Part shown: positions 26,274 through 36,324 of the stretch, piece by piece | Layout of the letters: each line of letters opens with the position of its first letter | Position numbering within the stretch: the stretch's first letter is position 1 | Assembly: GCA_934613645.1 (NCBI GenBank) | Contig: CAKTTC010000003.1 | Span: 124,001 to 188,000 of the forward strand | Source: an uncultured Opitutales bacterium | GTDB taxonomy: Bacteria; Verrucomicrobiota; Verrucomicrobiia; Opitutales; Intestinicryptomonadaceae | Length of the DNA: 64,000 nt | Direction: 5' to 3' | Translations under genes and position numbers: made by a program | The notes under the pieces: generated by a model | What the model saw: the letters and a program-made list of their open reading frames with translations, nothing else | Database searches by the model: none | What the model was told of the DNA's origin: nothing

Positions 26274-27998
26274 TTAAAATCTGATTTCCGTTTTGTATTG
26301 TGTGTAGATTTCGTTCTGTTTTTCAAGGCGGTTGTCGCCGTTCCAGCGCATGATTCCGAGATACACAACGTAGCCCATCAACGCCAGAAACAGCACCGCA
26401 AACACCGTCTGCAGAGCCGCAAAAACCGACATCGGCACGGGCTTGCCGCGCACTTTTTCAATCAGCGCGAACATTATGTGCCCGCCGTCGAGGACGGGGA
26501 TTGGCAGCAAATTAAGCACCGCCAGATTTATGTTCAGCAGCACCGTAAACGACACCACCAACATAATCGACGTATCCGTAAGCCTGTAGATTATCCGCCC
26601 TATATCCACGGGGCCCGCAAGCGAGCTTATGCCGACATCGCTGTGGGGGTTCAGCAGGCTTGAAAGCGCGTCGAAAACTTTTTGCAGCGACTTCGAAAAC
26701 TGTTCCGCAACCGTCGGATATTCCCTGTGTGTGCTTTCCGCGAGCGAATAGCCCAACATCACGCGCGTTTTTGCGGGAATATCGCGGGCGGAAACGGCGT
26801 CGAGACGGACATCTTTAAGTTCGAAATTCGCGCCCGAAAAATGGAGGGTTGCGGCTGTTTTTTGTGCCAGTGCGGCGCGGGCGTCGGCGGCGGAATGGAT
26901 TGGGTTGCCGCCCGCTTTGTAGAGCACGTCGGCGGGCGAAAGCCCAAGTTCGGGCGAAGCCGAAAAAACTTTGAGCATCTTCCCCGCGCCCGATTCCGTC
27001 TCGAGCAGCCGCAGCTTGCCTTCGCGCCCCGACACTTCCAGCAGCGGCTTTGAAAGCACCACGCGCTTCGGCATGGCGTTTACTGAAATTTCGCGCCCGT
27101 CCCTTTTCAAGCCCACGCGCACGCTTTTGTCCTCCAGCGTTTCGAGGAATTTCGACATATGCGCGGGCGAGTAAATGCGTTCGCCGTTTACCGACAGAAT
27201 TTCGTCTCCCTTTTGGATCCCCGCCTTTGCCGCGGGCGAATTTTTCATCAGCGCGCCCACTACCATTCTCACTGCGGGTTGCACGCCAATCATTCTGATT
27301 TCGTCGCCCGTTGAAAGGTTTGTTTTCACGAGAACCGCGGGGACATCGAACGAAAGTTTTTTGCCGCCGCGCTCGGCTTCGATTTTCACGAGCGGGTTTC
27401 CCTGTGCGTCGCGCCCCGAGCCCATTGCCACAAGTTCGGCAACGTCTTCGAAGCCGCCCACGCGCTGTCCGTCGATTGACAGAATTACGTCGCCCTCCTT
27501 AAGCCCCGCTTTCTTTGCGGGCGACTCGAACGTTTCGCCGTCTGCCGACACCACGTTTTCAAGCGCGCCTATTTGCGACGTTTGCAAAATTTCGTTTTCG
27601 GGAACGCCCACAAAGCTCACCACAAGCGCAAGCACGAACGCCAGCAACACGTTGAACGCCGCGCCCGCAAGGCTCACGCAGATTTTTGCAAAGCACCCCG
27701 CCTTTGGCAGGTTTGCCGATTTTTCGGCGTCGCCCGATTCCGCGCCCTCGAGCCTCCCCATATCCGCCAGCTGCGGAATTGCAACATACCCGCCCAGCGG
27801 CAGCAGCGATATTGCGTATTTGCAGCCGTCTTTGCCCGTCCACTGGGCGATTTGCGGGCCGAACCCGATTGAGAAGCGCAGCACTTTCAGCCCGAAAGCC
27901 TTTGCCGCCAGAAAATGCCCGAGTTCGTGGACGAATATCGAGCCGCCGAACAGCAGCACGATTAAAACATAGCCCCAATCTGAAAAGCCCGCGTCCAT
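26274..27998 (-). CDS. rseP: Site-2 intramembrane zinc protease RseP family, two PDZ domains
   Basis: Cleaves transmembrane anti-sigma factors and leftover signal peptides inside the membrane. The 574-residue protein has zinc motif HELGH at residues 24-28 in the first membrane helix and the second-site motif NLLPIPVLDGGH (about residue 500) containing the third ligand Asp. Two PDZ domains lie between (GDVILSIDGQRVGG and GDEILSVNGERIYS), with a third PDZ-like segment (ADVLYKAGGNPIHSAADA) near residues 355-385. The last membrane helices are near residues 460-540. The chain is longer than the 450 residues of E. coli RseP. Position between dxr and ispG matches the conserved uppS-cdsA-dxr-rseP arrangement. 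No anti-sigma factor gene is in the window. Confidence 0.93.
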   Translation of the reverse strand: MDAGFSDWGYVLIVLLFGGSIFVHELGHFLAAKAFGLKVLRFSIGFGPQIAQWTGKDGCKYAISLLPLGGYVAIPQLADMGRLEGAESGDAEKSANLPKAGCFAKICVSLAGAAFNVLLAFVLALVVSFVGVPENEILQTSQIGALENVVSADGETFESPAKKAGLKEGDVILSIDGQRVGGFEDVAELVAMGSGRDAQGNPLVKIEAERGGKKLSFDVPAVLVKTNLSTGDEIRMIGVQPAVRMVVGALMKNSPAAKAGIQKGDEILSVNGERIYSPAHMSKFLETLEDKSVRVGLKRDGREISVNAMPKRVVLSKPLLEVSGREGKLRLLETESGAGKMLKVFSASPELGLSPADVLYKAGGNPIHSAADARAALAQKTAATLHFSGANFELKDVRLDAVSARDIPAKTRVMLGYSLAESTHREYPTVAEQFSKSLQKVFDALSSLLNPHSDVGISSLAGPVDIGRIIYRLTDTSIMLVVSFTVLLNINLAVLNLLPIPVLDGGHIMFALIEKVRGKPVPMSVFAALQTVFAVLFLALMGYVVYLGIMRWNGDNRLEKQNEIYTQYKTEIRF

Positions 27999-28004
27999 TC
28001 CGTT

Positions 28005-29174
28005 TTAGTAGCCCAATTCGCGGACGACCTCTTCGGCGTTGCGCCGTGCGAGCGCGTCGGCGGCGAGAACGTCGTCGAGCGTCGCGGGGTCGATATGCTC
28101 CGTGCGTTCAAGTGTTTTGCCCACAACGTCGGCGATTTTTATCCACGGCAGCCCGCCTTTTATGAAGCTTGCCACCGCGACTTCGTTCGACGCGTTGAAG
28201 CATGTTGTTGCCGTTCCGCCCGTTTTCAGCGCGTTGTAGGCGTGTTTGAGGCAGGGGAAACGCTCGGTGTCGGGCGGGGCGAAGTCTATGAAAAGCGGTT
28301 TCGTGAAGTCGATTGTCTCCACCGACGGCAGCCCGCGTTTGCCGTAGAGCAGGCTGTGCGCTATTGCGAACGTCATTGAAGGCGGCGAGAAATGCGCCTT
28401 GATTGAGCCGTCGGTAAACTGCACCATTGAGTGGACTATGCTCTGCTTTTGAACCACCACTTGGATTTGCTCGGGCTTGACGCCGAAAAGCCACTTTGCC
28501 TCTATCACCTCCAAGCCTTTGTTTGCGAGCGTCGAGGAGTCTATAGTGACTTTCGGGCCCATGCTCCAGTTGGGGTGTTTCAACGCCTGTTCGGGCTTGA
28601 TTGAAAGCATTTGCTCATGCGTGTAGTCGCGGAACATTCCGCCCGAGGCGGTAATCAGCAGTTTTGCGATGTCGTCTTTGCGTTCGCCCACAAGGCACTG
28701 GAAGATTGCGTTGTGCTCGCTGTCGAGCGGCAGCATTGCCACTCTTTTGCGCTGCGCAGCCCCCATTACGAACTTGCCCGCCATAACCAAAAGCTCCTTG
28801 TTTGCAAGGGCTATGTCTTTGCCCGTCTCTATTGCCGCAAGCGTGGGGCGCAGAGCCGTAGTGCCCACCACCGCCGCAACGACGGTGTCGATTTCGGGGA
28901 GCGTGGCAACCGCAGTCAAGCCCTCTTCGCCGCTGAAAATTTTAACGTCGGGCGCGAACAGTCCCGATTCTTTCGCTTTTGCGTATGCGTCGGCGTCGTA
29001 GATTGCCACGAATTTCGCCCCGAATTCCTTCGCTATTTTCGCGAGCTTTTCGAAGTTCTTTTTACCCGCAATGCCCACAACTTTGAGCCTGTCGGGGTTG
29101 GCGCGCACCACGGCAAGCGTGTTGTCGCCTATCGAGCCGGTTGCGCCGAGGATTGAAAGTTTTCTTACGTCCAT
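28005..29174 (-). CDS. dxr: 1-deoxy-D-xylulose 5-phosphate reductoisomerase
   Basis: NADPH-dependent enzyme that makes MEP in the isoprenoid pathway. The NADPH site GATGSIGDNTL is at residues 9-19. Metal and substrate motifs are clear: LPLDSEHNAIFQCL (containing the Asp-Ser-Glu metal-binding set), TASGGMFRDY, HPNWSMGPKVTIDSSTLANKG and the C-terminal NASNEVAVASF. The 389-residue length is standard. It lies 18 bp after cdsA and 6 bp before rseP on the minus strand. With ispG at the end of the same operon, two of the seven MEP-pathway steps are co-expressed with the enzymes that use the product (UppS). Confidence 0.97.
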   Translation of the reverse strand: MDVRKLSILGATGSIGDNTLAVVRANPDRLKVVGIAGKKNFEKLAKIAKEFGAKFVAIYDADAYAKAKESGLFAPDVKIFSGEEGLTAVATLPEIDTVVAAVVGTTALRPTLAAIETGKDIALANKELLVMAGKFVMGAAQRKRVAMLPLDSEHNAIFQCLVGERKDDIAKLLITASGGMFRDYTHEQMLSIKPEQALKHPNWSMGPKVTIDSSTLANKGLEVIEAKWLFGVKPEQIQVVVQKQSIVHSMVQFTDGSIKAHFSPPSMTFAIAHSLLYGKRGLPSVETIDFTKPLFIDFAPPDTERFPCLKHAYNALKTGGTATTCFNASNEVAVASFIKGGLPWIKIADVVGKTLERTEHIDPATLDDVLAADALARRNAEEVVRELGY

Positions 29175-29192
29175 TTTGTTTTTCCGTTCAAA

Positions 29193-30041
29193 TTACATGT
29201 GCGTGAGTGCAAAAAACAGCAGCACCACAAACGACAGCGGCGCGCAGAGAATCAGCGAGTCCGCCAAGTCCAGCATTCCGCCTATCCCCGGAATAATCGC
29301 GCCCGAGTCTTTCACGTTTGTTCTGCGTTTGAAAACCGATTCGAGCAGGTCGGACATTATAGCAACCGCGCCTATCGGCATTGAAACAGCCGCTGCTTTA
29401 AGCGGCGTTATGTAGCTCCAGAAAACGCCGTATCCCGCGCCTATCCACGCTATCACCGCGCCGATTGCCGCCGAAGAAAGCACGCCGCCGAGCGCGCCCT
29501 CCCACGTTTTGTTGGGGCTCATTGTAGGTGCCATTTTGTGGCGGCCGAACGCGCAGCCAATTACATACGCGCCTACGTCGGAAAACTTTGCCGCGGCAAT
29601 AATCCAGACGGCAAGCATGATATTTTCGTAGCCGCCCGTGCCCCAATTTGCCGTTACGGCGAACCATTTGAGCATAAACGGCACTATGAAAATCACCGCC
29701 ACCGTGGGGAGCACGGTTTTCGAAAAACGGCTGCCGAACGGGTCTTTGACTATCGTCCAGAGCGGCGCGAGCATAAGCAGAACCGCCGCGATATCGCTTA
29801 CAATGCACTCCGCACCCATGCACACGGCGCGCGTTGAAAGGGCGAAAATCACGACTGTGGCAAACTGAATGTATTTGAGGTTGGGCGTCAAAGCCGACGC
29901 GCGCAGGAGCGTGCAGACTTCGTAGTTTGTCCCCAACGCCAGCGCGCAGATTAGCACGGTAAAGCCGAGGCTTCCGCCGTAGACTATTGCAAGCGTTGCT
30001 ATTGCCCAGAGGGCGAATGTGCTGAAAATTCTTTTTGCCAT
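29193..30041 (-). CDS. cdsA: Phosphatidate cytidylyltransferase
   Basis: Makes CDP-diacylglycerol for phospholipid synthesis in the inner membrane. The start at 30041 forms a TAATG overlap with the uppS stop, giving 282 residues; the frame is open further upstream inside uppS, but that extension has no family similarity. Seven or eight hydrophobic segments span the protein. The family signature is intact near the C terminus: SDLLESVFKR, then VKDSGAIIPGIGGMLDLAD. PNKTWEGALGG (about residue 180) is the conserved motif preceding it. It acts downstream of uppS in the same operon, joining undecaprenyl and phospholipid supply, as in E. coli and many other bacteria. Confidence 0.95.
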   Translation of the reverse strand: MAKRIFSTFALWAIATLAIVYGGSLGFTVLICALALGTNYEVCTLLRASALTPNLKYIQFATVVIFALSTRAVCMGAECIVSDIAAVLLMLAPLWTIVKDPFGSRFSKTVLPTVAVIFIVPFMLKWFAVTANWGTGGYENIMLAVWIIAAAKFSDVGAYVIGCAFGRHKMAPTMSPNKTWEGALGGVLSSAAIGAVIAWIGAGYGVFWSYITPLKAAAVSMPIGAVAIMSDLLESVFKRRTNVKDSGAIIPGIGGMLDLADSLILCAPLSFVVLLFFALTHM

Positions 30042-30781
30042 TATTTTGAAATTTGTTCCGAGGTCAGTCCGTAGCGGCGTTCGCGTTTGGCGTATTCCGC
30101 CACCGCCTTGCGCAGTTCCTCCCCGTCGAAGTCGGGCCAGTTGACATCGGTAAAATACAGTTCCGCATACGCGCCCTGAAGCATCAGGTAGTTGCTCAGC
30201 CGCTGCTCTCCCGAGGTTCTGATAATCAAGTCGGGGTCGGGGATTCCGCCCGCAGCGGTGTCGAGCCGCTTGCTGATTTCGTCCCACGAGACGTTTTCGG
30301 GCGAAAATTTCCCGTCGGCGGCGTCGCGGACGAGCGATTTTACCGCGCGCGCAATTTCGTCGCGCGAGCCGTAGTTGAGGGCGAGCACCAGCGTTTGTTC
30401 GGAAAAATCCTTCGTGCTGTTTTTGACTTTTTCGATTGCCTTGCGGCAGTAGTCGGGCAGGGCGGAAATGTCGCCGATTGTCTCGAAGCGGATTTTGTTT
30501 TCCACGAAGTCCCTTTCGCCCGATTTAAGCGATGCCTCAAGCAGGCGCATCAACGCCGAGACTTCCGTTTTAGGTCTGTTCCAGTTTTCGGAGGAGAACG
30601 CGTAGAGCGTCAAATACTCCACGCCCAGTTCGCGCGCGGCGGCGAGAACCTTGCGGATTTGCTCCGCGCCCTGCTTGTGCCCCTGAATTCTTGTTTTACC
30701 GCGCTGTTTCGCCCAACGGCCGTTGCCGTCCATAATGATTGCGATGTGTCGGGGGGCTGAAGATTGCGAGGGGGAGGTCAT
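30041..30781 (-). CDS. uppS: Isoprenyl transferase (undecaprenyl diphosphate synthase family)
   Basis: Cis-prenyltransferase that makes the C55 lipid carrier for peptidoglycan. The 246 residues contain the five family regions: HIAIIMDGNGRWA with catalytic D18, GHKQGAEQIR, LTLYAFSSENWNRP, VLALNYGSRDEIARA and PDLIIRTSGEQRLSNYLMLQGAYAELYF. Length is typical. It is the first gene of a five-gene operon. Its start codon is only about 10 bp past the 3' end of the SRP RNA gene on the same strand, leaving no room for an independent promoter or a clear Shine-Dalgarno sequence. Confidence 0.96.
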   Translation of the reverse strand: MTSPSQSSAPRHIAIIMDGNGRWAKQRGKTRIQGHKQGAEQIRKVLAAARELGVEYLTLYAFSSENWNRPKTEVSALMRLLEASLKSGERDFVENKIRFETIGDISALPDYCRKAIEKVKNSTKDFSEQTLVLALNYGSRDEIARAVKSLVRDAADGKFSPENVSWDEISKRLDTAAGGIPDPDLIIRTSGEQRLSNYLMLQGAYAELYFTDVNWPDFDGEELRKAVAEYAKRERRYGLTSEQISK

Positions 30782-30791
30782 AAAATAAAAA

Positions 30792-30894
30792 AGGGGGTCA
30801 GGTTACCTACGGCACATTTGGAAAATCACTACCGTTGCTTTCTTCCGAATCTGGCGGGGTTCGCGCTTTCGCAAATTGCATAGGACCCGACCTT
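30792..30894 (-). ncRNA. ffs: Signal recognition particle RNA, small bacterial (4.5S) type
   Basis: RNA partner of Ffh in co-translational membrane targeting. Read on the minus strand, the apical part has the invariant motif: ACCCCGCCAG, then TTCGGAAGAAAGCAACGG, with the GGAA tetraloop at 30843-30846 and the symmetric and asymmetric loops of domain IV. The arms pair along the whole length: GGTCGGGT (30885-30892) with ACCTGACC (30796-30803), CCTATG with CGTAGG, and ATTTG with CAAAT. No Alu domain is present, so it is the short form, about 100 nt. The 3' end runs into CCCCC and a T-rich stretch that can terminate transcription. Exact ends are estimated from pairing. Identified by recall of the conserved motif, not by a covariance search. 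Confidence 0.9.
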
Positions 30895-31022
30895 GTTAAA
30901 TATCCTCTATTTTTAACCCCCGATTGCAAGTTTTTTTTTAATTGCAGGCGCAGTTATCATTCGGATTTTTTCGGCGCGGTTTTTTGCGGGGAATTACATG
31001 CCGAATGCGCCGTTTACGCCAC

Positions 31023-31052
31023 AAAAAAAGACCGCCGAGGGGCGGTCTTTTT
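31023..31052 (-). terminator. Rho-independent terminator after sdhB
   Basis: GACCGCC (30 to 36 of the 31000 block) pairs with GGCGGTC (31041-31047) around loop GAGG; on the minus strand it is followed by seven T. It lies 19 bp past the sdhB stop codon. Confidence 0.85.
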
Positions 31053-31070
31053 GTCCGTTCGCAAAGGGGG

Positions 31071-31829
31071 TTATTTGCCTTCGGCGAGCTGTTTGGCTTT
31101 GGCAATCGCGTAGTCGCGGTTCATCTTGGCGATGAAGTCGAGCGTGATTCCCTTCGGGCAAACCGCTTGGCACTCTCCGTAGTTCGAGCAGTTGCCGAAG
31201 CCCAATTCCTGCATTTTCTCAACCATTGCTATTGTGCGCTTGTCCTTTTCGGGCGCGCCCTGCGGCAGGTAGTTGAGGTGGCAGACTTTTGCCGAGGTAA
31301 ACAGCATTGCCGACGCGTTCGGGCACGCGGCAACACACGCGCCGCAGCCTATGCACTGGGCGGCGTCCATTGCCTTGTCGGCTATCTTCTTGGGAATGAG
31401 GATTTCGTTGGCGTCGCGCGGCGAACCCGTGCGCGCGGTGATGTAGCCGCCCGCCTGCTGAATGAGTTCGAACGCGTCGCGCGAGACAATCAGGTCTTTC
31501 TTGACGGGGAACGGGCCCGCTCTCCAAGGCTCGACAACAATAGTGTCGCCGTCCTTGAATTTACGCATATGCAGCTGGCATACGGTAGTTTCCTTTTCGG
31601 GGCCGTGCGGAATGCCGTTGATTGTCATAGAGCACATTCCGCAGATACCTTCGCGGCAGTCGTGGTCGAAAACGATGGGCTCTTTGTCCTGCTCCACTAG
31701 CTGTTCGTTGAGAATGTCGAACATTTCGAGGAACGAGCTGTCCTCGCTCACGTTATCGACGGTATACTTTTCAAAGTGCCCTTTGTCGTTTGCGTCTTTT
31801 TGTCTCCAAACTTTAAGATGAATTTTCAT
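31071..31829 (-). CDS. sdhB: Succinate dehydrogenase / fumarate reductase iron-sulphur subunit (type B)
   Basis: Electron-transfer subunit between the flavin site and the membrane quinone site. The 252 residues carry the [2Fe-2S] ligands CREGICGMC (about residues 58-66) plus the fourth Cys in TVCQLHM, and the two C-terminal cluster motifs CIGCGACVAACPN and CSNYGECQAVCPKG for the [4Fe-4S] and [3Fe-4S] centres. It is the last gene of sdhC-sdhA-sdhB. Direction (succinate oxidation or fumarate reduction) cannot be read from sequence; in a gut-type anaerobe fumarate reduction would be likely (inference). Confidence 0.95.
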   Translation of the reverse strand: MKIHLKVWRQKDANDKGHFEKYTVDNVSEDSSFLEMFDILNEQLVEQDKEPIVFDHDCREGICGMCSMTINGIPHGPEKETTVCQLHMRKFKDGDTIVVEPWRAGPFPVKKDLIVSRDAFELIQQAGGYITARTGSPRDANEILIPKKIADKAMDAAQCIGCGACVAACPNASAMLFTSAKVCHLNYLPQGAPEKDKRTIAMVEKMQELGFGNCSNYGECQAVCPKGITLDFIAKMNRDYAIAKAKQLAEGK

Positions 31830-31847
31830 TTCGATGCCTGTTGAGTT

Positions 31848-33800
<1,953 letters not shown>

Positions 33801-33812
33801 CCTTCCGTTCTG

Positions 33813-34655
33813 TTATTTTACGCACGCGGCCTTTTTCTGGCAGGCGTTTTCTATTGCCTTGTAGTCGATGAAAATCGGCTTGTCGGCGTTCGATTTCTTG
33901 AGGGAGTCAAACTGCTTCAAGACCTGCTTTACCGGAACAATCTGGCAGTCGGTATACTTCGAGACCAAAATCGCCGCGGGGTTTACGCAGAAGCCGAGCG
34001 CGATGACAAAGCAGTATGCTATGGCGATTTTATTGAGGCGGTATCTCCACGTTTCGTTTCTGAAACCGACGCTCTGGAACATACTGGAGACGCCGTGCGA
34101 AAGGTGGAAGGCTATTGCCAGCATTGCCGCAATGTAGCCGAGCGAAACCCACGGGTTCGAGAAGCCCAAAATCAGCATTGCGTAGACATCGTGGATTGTT
34201 TTGCCCTCATACATTCCCGAAGTTGCAACCCAGTCGAGCTGTTTGAATTCGGGGTTCAGGCACAGAACCGTGTAGTGCAAAATGTGCAAAACTGCGAACA
34301 AAATCACGAGCGTTCCCGTGTATATCATAGTGCGCGCCGCCAATGTGCACGCCTGCGACTTCTTCACCGCGTATGACTGCGGACGCGCCTTTGCGTTTTC
34401 TACAACCAGCAAATACGCCGTAGCCAAATGCAGCACAAAGCACGCCGCCAAGCCCAGTCTGAAGCCCCAGAGAATTTCCCAAGGGAGCGTTTGCAGGAAG
34501 TTAGCGTAGGCGTTAATCGCGTGGGGCCCGCATTCAAGCATCTGCAGGTTGCCGAGCATGTGCACCAACAAGAACGACGCCAACACAAAGCCCGTAATCG
34601 CCATTACGAACTTTTTAATCAGCGACGATAGTATCGAATTTTTTATATTACCCAT
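33813..34655 (-). CDS. sdhC: Succinate dehydrogenase / fumarate reductase cytochrome b subunit (type B)
   Basis: Single membrane anchor of about 280 residues with five predicted membrane helices, characteristic of type B enzymes in which one polypeptide binds two hemes. Hydrophobic segments include FVMAITGFVLASFLLVHML, RLGLAACFVLHLATAYLLVV, IYTGTLVILFAVLHILHY, LGYIAAMLAIAFHLSHGVS and IAYCFVIALGFCVNPAAIL. Candidate heme-ligand histidines lie in LVHMLGNLQ, VLHLATAY, LHILHYTV and AFHLSHGVS. It is the first gene of sdhCAB and is divergent from fabG, with 135 bp between the start codons. Confidence 0.92.
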   Translation of the reverse strand: MGNIKNSILSSLIKKFVMAITGFVLASFLLVHMLGNLQMLECGPHAINAYANFLQTLPWEILWGFRLGLAACFVLHLATAYLLVVENAKARPQSYAVKKSQACTLAARTMIYTGTLVILFAVLHILHYTVLCLNPEFKQLDWVATSGMYEGKTIHDVYAMLILGFSNPWVSLGYIAAMLAIAFHLSHGVSSMFQSVGFRNETWRYRLNKIAIAYCFVIALGFCVNPAAILVSKYTDCQIVPVKQVLKQFDSLKKSNADKPIFIDYKAIENACQKKAACVK

Positions 34656-34696
34656 GATTTTTGTTCCAGTTATGTTTACAAAAAATGAAGGTTTAT

Positions 34697-34725
34697 TCGA
34701 TACAGAAACGCGTCGGCTTTTTCAA
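34697..34725 (-). promoter_or_regulatory. Possible sigma70-type promoter for sdhCAB
   Basis: On the minus strand TTGAAA (34720-34725) and TATCGA (34697-34702) are separated by 17 bp, 40 bp upstream of the sdhC start codon. The -10 match is weak. Confidence 0.3.
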
Positions 34726-34790
34726 CCTTTTTTTGCCGCTCCACAAAAAAATGCTTTTATTCTTTCGGCTTGTGTGGCATTTTCTGCGTT

Positions 34791-35537
34791 ATGGAACTTA
34801 CATACACAAACAAAGTCGCGCTCGTAAGCGGAGCGGGCAGGGGAATAGGCCGCGAAATTGCAATGTCTTTGGCGGCGGCGGGTTGCGAGGTAATCTGTTC
34901 AAGCAAAAATCCCGCGTCGTGCGGGAAGACAGCTGAGGAAATCGTAGCCGCGGGCGGCAAGGCGATAGCCGTCCCCTTCGACGTTTCCAAACCCGCCGAA
35001 ATCAAGCAGGCGTGCGTCGAAATCCTCAAGAAATACGACAGCGTGGACATTCTCGTAAACAACGCGGGAATCACCAAGGACAACCTCCTTATGCGTATGT
35101 CGGACGAAGAGTGGGAGGCGGTGATTGCCACGAATTTGTCGTCGGCGTTCTATCTGACGCGCAACCTAATCCGCCCCATGATGAGCAGACGTTGGGGGCG
35201 CATAATCAACATTTCCTCCCTTTCGGGGCAGATGGGCAACATGGGACAGGTCAACTACTCCGCGGCGAAAGCGGGTATGATTGGCTTTACGAAGTCGGTC
35301 GCAAAGGAGGTGGCGTCGCGCAACATAACGGTAAACGCGATTGCACCGGGGTTTATCGAAACCGATATGACTTCCGTTCTGCCGGAAAGCGTGGTGAAGG
35401 CTGTTATGCCGCTGATTCCCGCGAAAAAATTCGGGTCGGTGGGCGACATTGCGGCGACGGCGATGTTTTTGGCGTCGGATCAGGCAGGCTACATAACAGG
35501 GCAGGTTATTGGGGTCAACGGCGGACTCTACATGTAA
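34791..35537 (+). CDS. fabG: 3-oxoacyl-[acyl-carrier-protein] reductase
   Basis: NADPH-dependent reductase of fatty-acid elongation. The start at 34791 gives 248 residues, the usual length. Short-chain dehydrogenase motifs are complete: cofactor-binding GAGRGIG (residues 13-19), VNNAG, the catalytic Ser in NISSLSG, YSAAKAG with catalytic Tyr and Lys, and the FabG-specific GFIETDM and VNGGLYM ends. It stands alone and divergent from sdhCAB, without other fab genes. The stop codon is at the foot of a long hairpin repeat (35537-35665), which may shape the transcript's 3' end. Other short-chain reductases look similar, but the conserved C-terminal GQVIGVNGG supports FabG. Confidence 0.92.
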   Translation: MELTYTNKVALVSGAGRGIGREIAMSLAAAGCEVICSSKNPASCGKTAEEIVAAGGKAIAVPFDVSKPAEIKQACVEILKKYDSVDILVNNAGITKDNLLMRMSDEEWEAVIATNLSSAFYLTRNLIRPMMSRRWGRIINISSLSGQMGNMGQVNYSAAKAGMIGFTKSVAKEVASRNITVNAIAPGFIETDMTSVLPESVVKAVMPLIPAKKFGSVGDIAATAMFLASDQAGYITGQVIGVNGGLYM

Positions 35538-35665
35538 ATAGCGCGTGAAATTGGCTTGATGCTACGTTCCAAAAAAGAATTTGCAGTGGGGCAGTAGGTT
35601 TACTACAGCCGCCACCGCAAATTCTTTTTTGAAGCCTCGCCTGAAGCTCAATTTGACGCGCTATT
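35537..35665. repeat. Long hairpin repeat, family 1, copy B (129 nt)
   Basis: Ends AATAGCGCGT (35537-35546) and ACGCGCTATT (35656-35665) pair. The core is nearly identical to copy A at 3396-3520; the 14-bp AAAAAAGAATTTGC/GCAAATTCTTTTTT stem is perfect here. The outer stem differs from copy A at positions where both partners have changed. Confidence 0.8.
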
Positions 35666-35805
35666 TGAAATAATGATGACGCGTGACCACAAAAGTTGCC
35701 GAAGGCAAGCTTTTGTGATGACGCGCAAGGGGCTTTGCTCCTTGTCCTCCGCCGCGATGGCGGTCTGTGGTTATTCGGCGTTTCTTAAATGTTTGTTAAA
35801 GGCGT

Positions 35806-35822
35806 ATTGAACAATGTTCAAT
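35806..35822. repeat. ATTGAAC hairpin, family 3, copy B
   Basis: ATTGAAC-aat-GTTCAAT, extended by GGCG (35801-35804) and CGCC (35823-35826). Shares the string GGCGTATTGAAC with the copy in island C. Confidence 0.7.
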
Positions 35823-35908
35823 CGCCGCCTCTTTCGAATATGTAAAAAACGTCTTTTCTGTAAACATTCGCATTGCTTGCAGCAATGGCTAATCAATCTA
35901 ACCCGAAA

Positions 35909-35975
35909 CTTTAACCAAAAGACAAAGCGGAATTGGCTACGCCAATCCGCGTTTTTTATATGTTGTGAAGTGGTG
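35909..35975. repeat. Bulged-hairpin repeat, family 2, copy B
   Basis: CTTTAAC, then GCGGAATTGGC (35927-35937), loop, GCCAATCCGC (35941-35950), then GTTTTTT and TATGTTGTGAAGTGG. One unpaired A on the left arm, as in copy A; the stem tip is GC/GC in place of AAT/ATT. Confidence 0.7.
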
Positions 35976-36238
35976 CAAATTGGCTGAAGCCAATATTGCT
36001 TTACTTTAATCAATAATCAAAGGCGAACGGGCTTTGCCCGCCGCCACCACTTTCGAATATGTAAAAAAGGCAGAAAACAAGCGAAGCGCGTTTGAGATTT
36101 TGCCGCAGGCAAAAGACCCCGAAGGGGCGAATACAAGCCGAAGGCGCGTATAGATGCGTTTGAAAAACGCACCCGAAGGGCACGCAGCGGCGTGTCAAAC
36201 GGTTTGCGAATGCAAACGCGAGTCAATGATGCCCGAGA

Positions 36239-36311
36239 GCGTTTGCTTATGAAAATTTTTTTATTTCTTTTTTTCACTTAATAAAAAATTTTCATTTTCA
36301 TAAGCAAACGC
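36239..36311. repeat. Perfect 18-bp inverted repeat downstream of mnmA
   Basis: GCGTTTGCTTATGAAAAT (36239-36256) pairs with ATTTTCATAAGCAAACGC (36294-36311); A/T-rich arms extend it inwards. A third copy of the end sequence, GCAAACGC (36212-36219), can pair with 36239-36246 instead, so two alternative hairpins are possible. It begins 13 bp past the mnmA stop. There is no T tract after the hairpin on either strand. Confidence 0.65.
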
Positions 36312-36324
36312 GCCCTCGCGCTTT

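Larger units (their letters stand above)
35538..36324. other. Intergenic palindrome-rich island B, no gene
   Basis: About 790 bp between fabG and the end of mnmA with no credible gene; short open frames on the minus strand here are low-complexity readings through hairpins. After the long hairpin come CACAAAAG-TTGCC/GGCAA-CTTTTGTG (near 35690-35719), AAGGGGC/GCTCCTT, CCGCC/GGCGG, the 15-nt TGTGGTTATTCGGCG (35766-35780, inverted copy of 3777-3791), the family 3 hairpin (35806-35822), two minus-strand copies of a TTTTTTACATATTCGAAAG module (near 35830 and 36050), the family 2 hairpin (35909-35975), ATTGGC/GCCAAT, CGGGC/GCCCG, TTGCC/GGCAA, CCCC/GGGG and the large inverted repeat at 36239-36311. 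Confidence 0.7.

Noticed and set aside
35771..36277. Short minus-strand open frames in island B
   Set aside because: They read through hairpin modules, have no ribosome-binding sites and no plausible domain; the region is non-coding.
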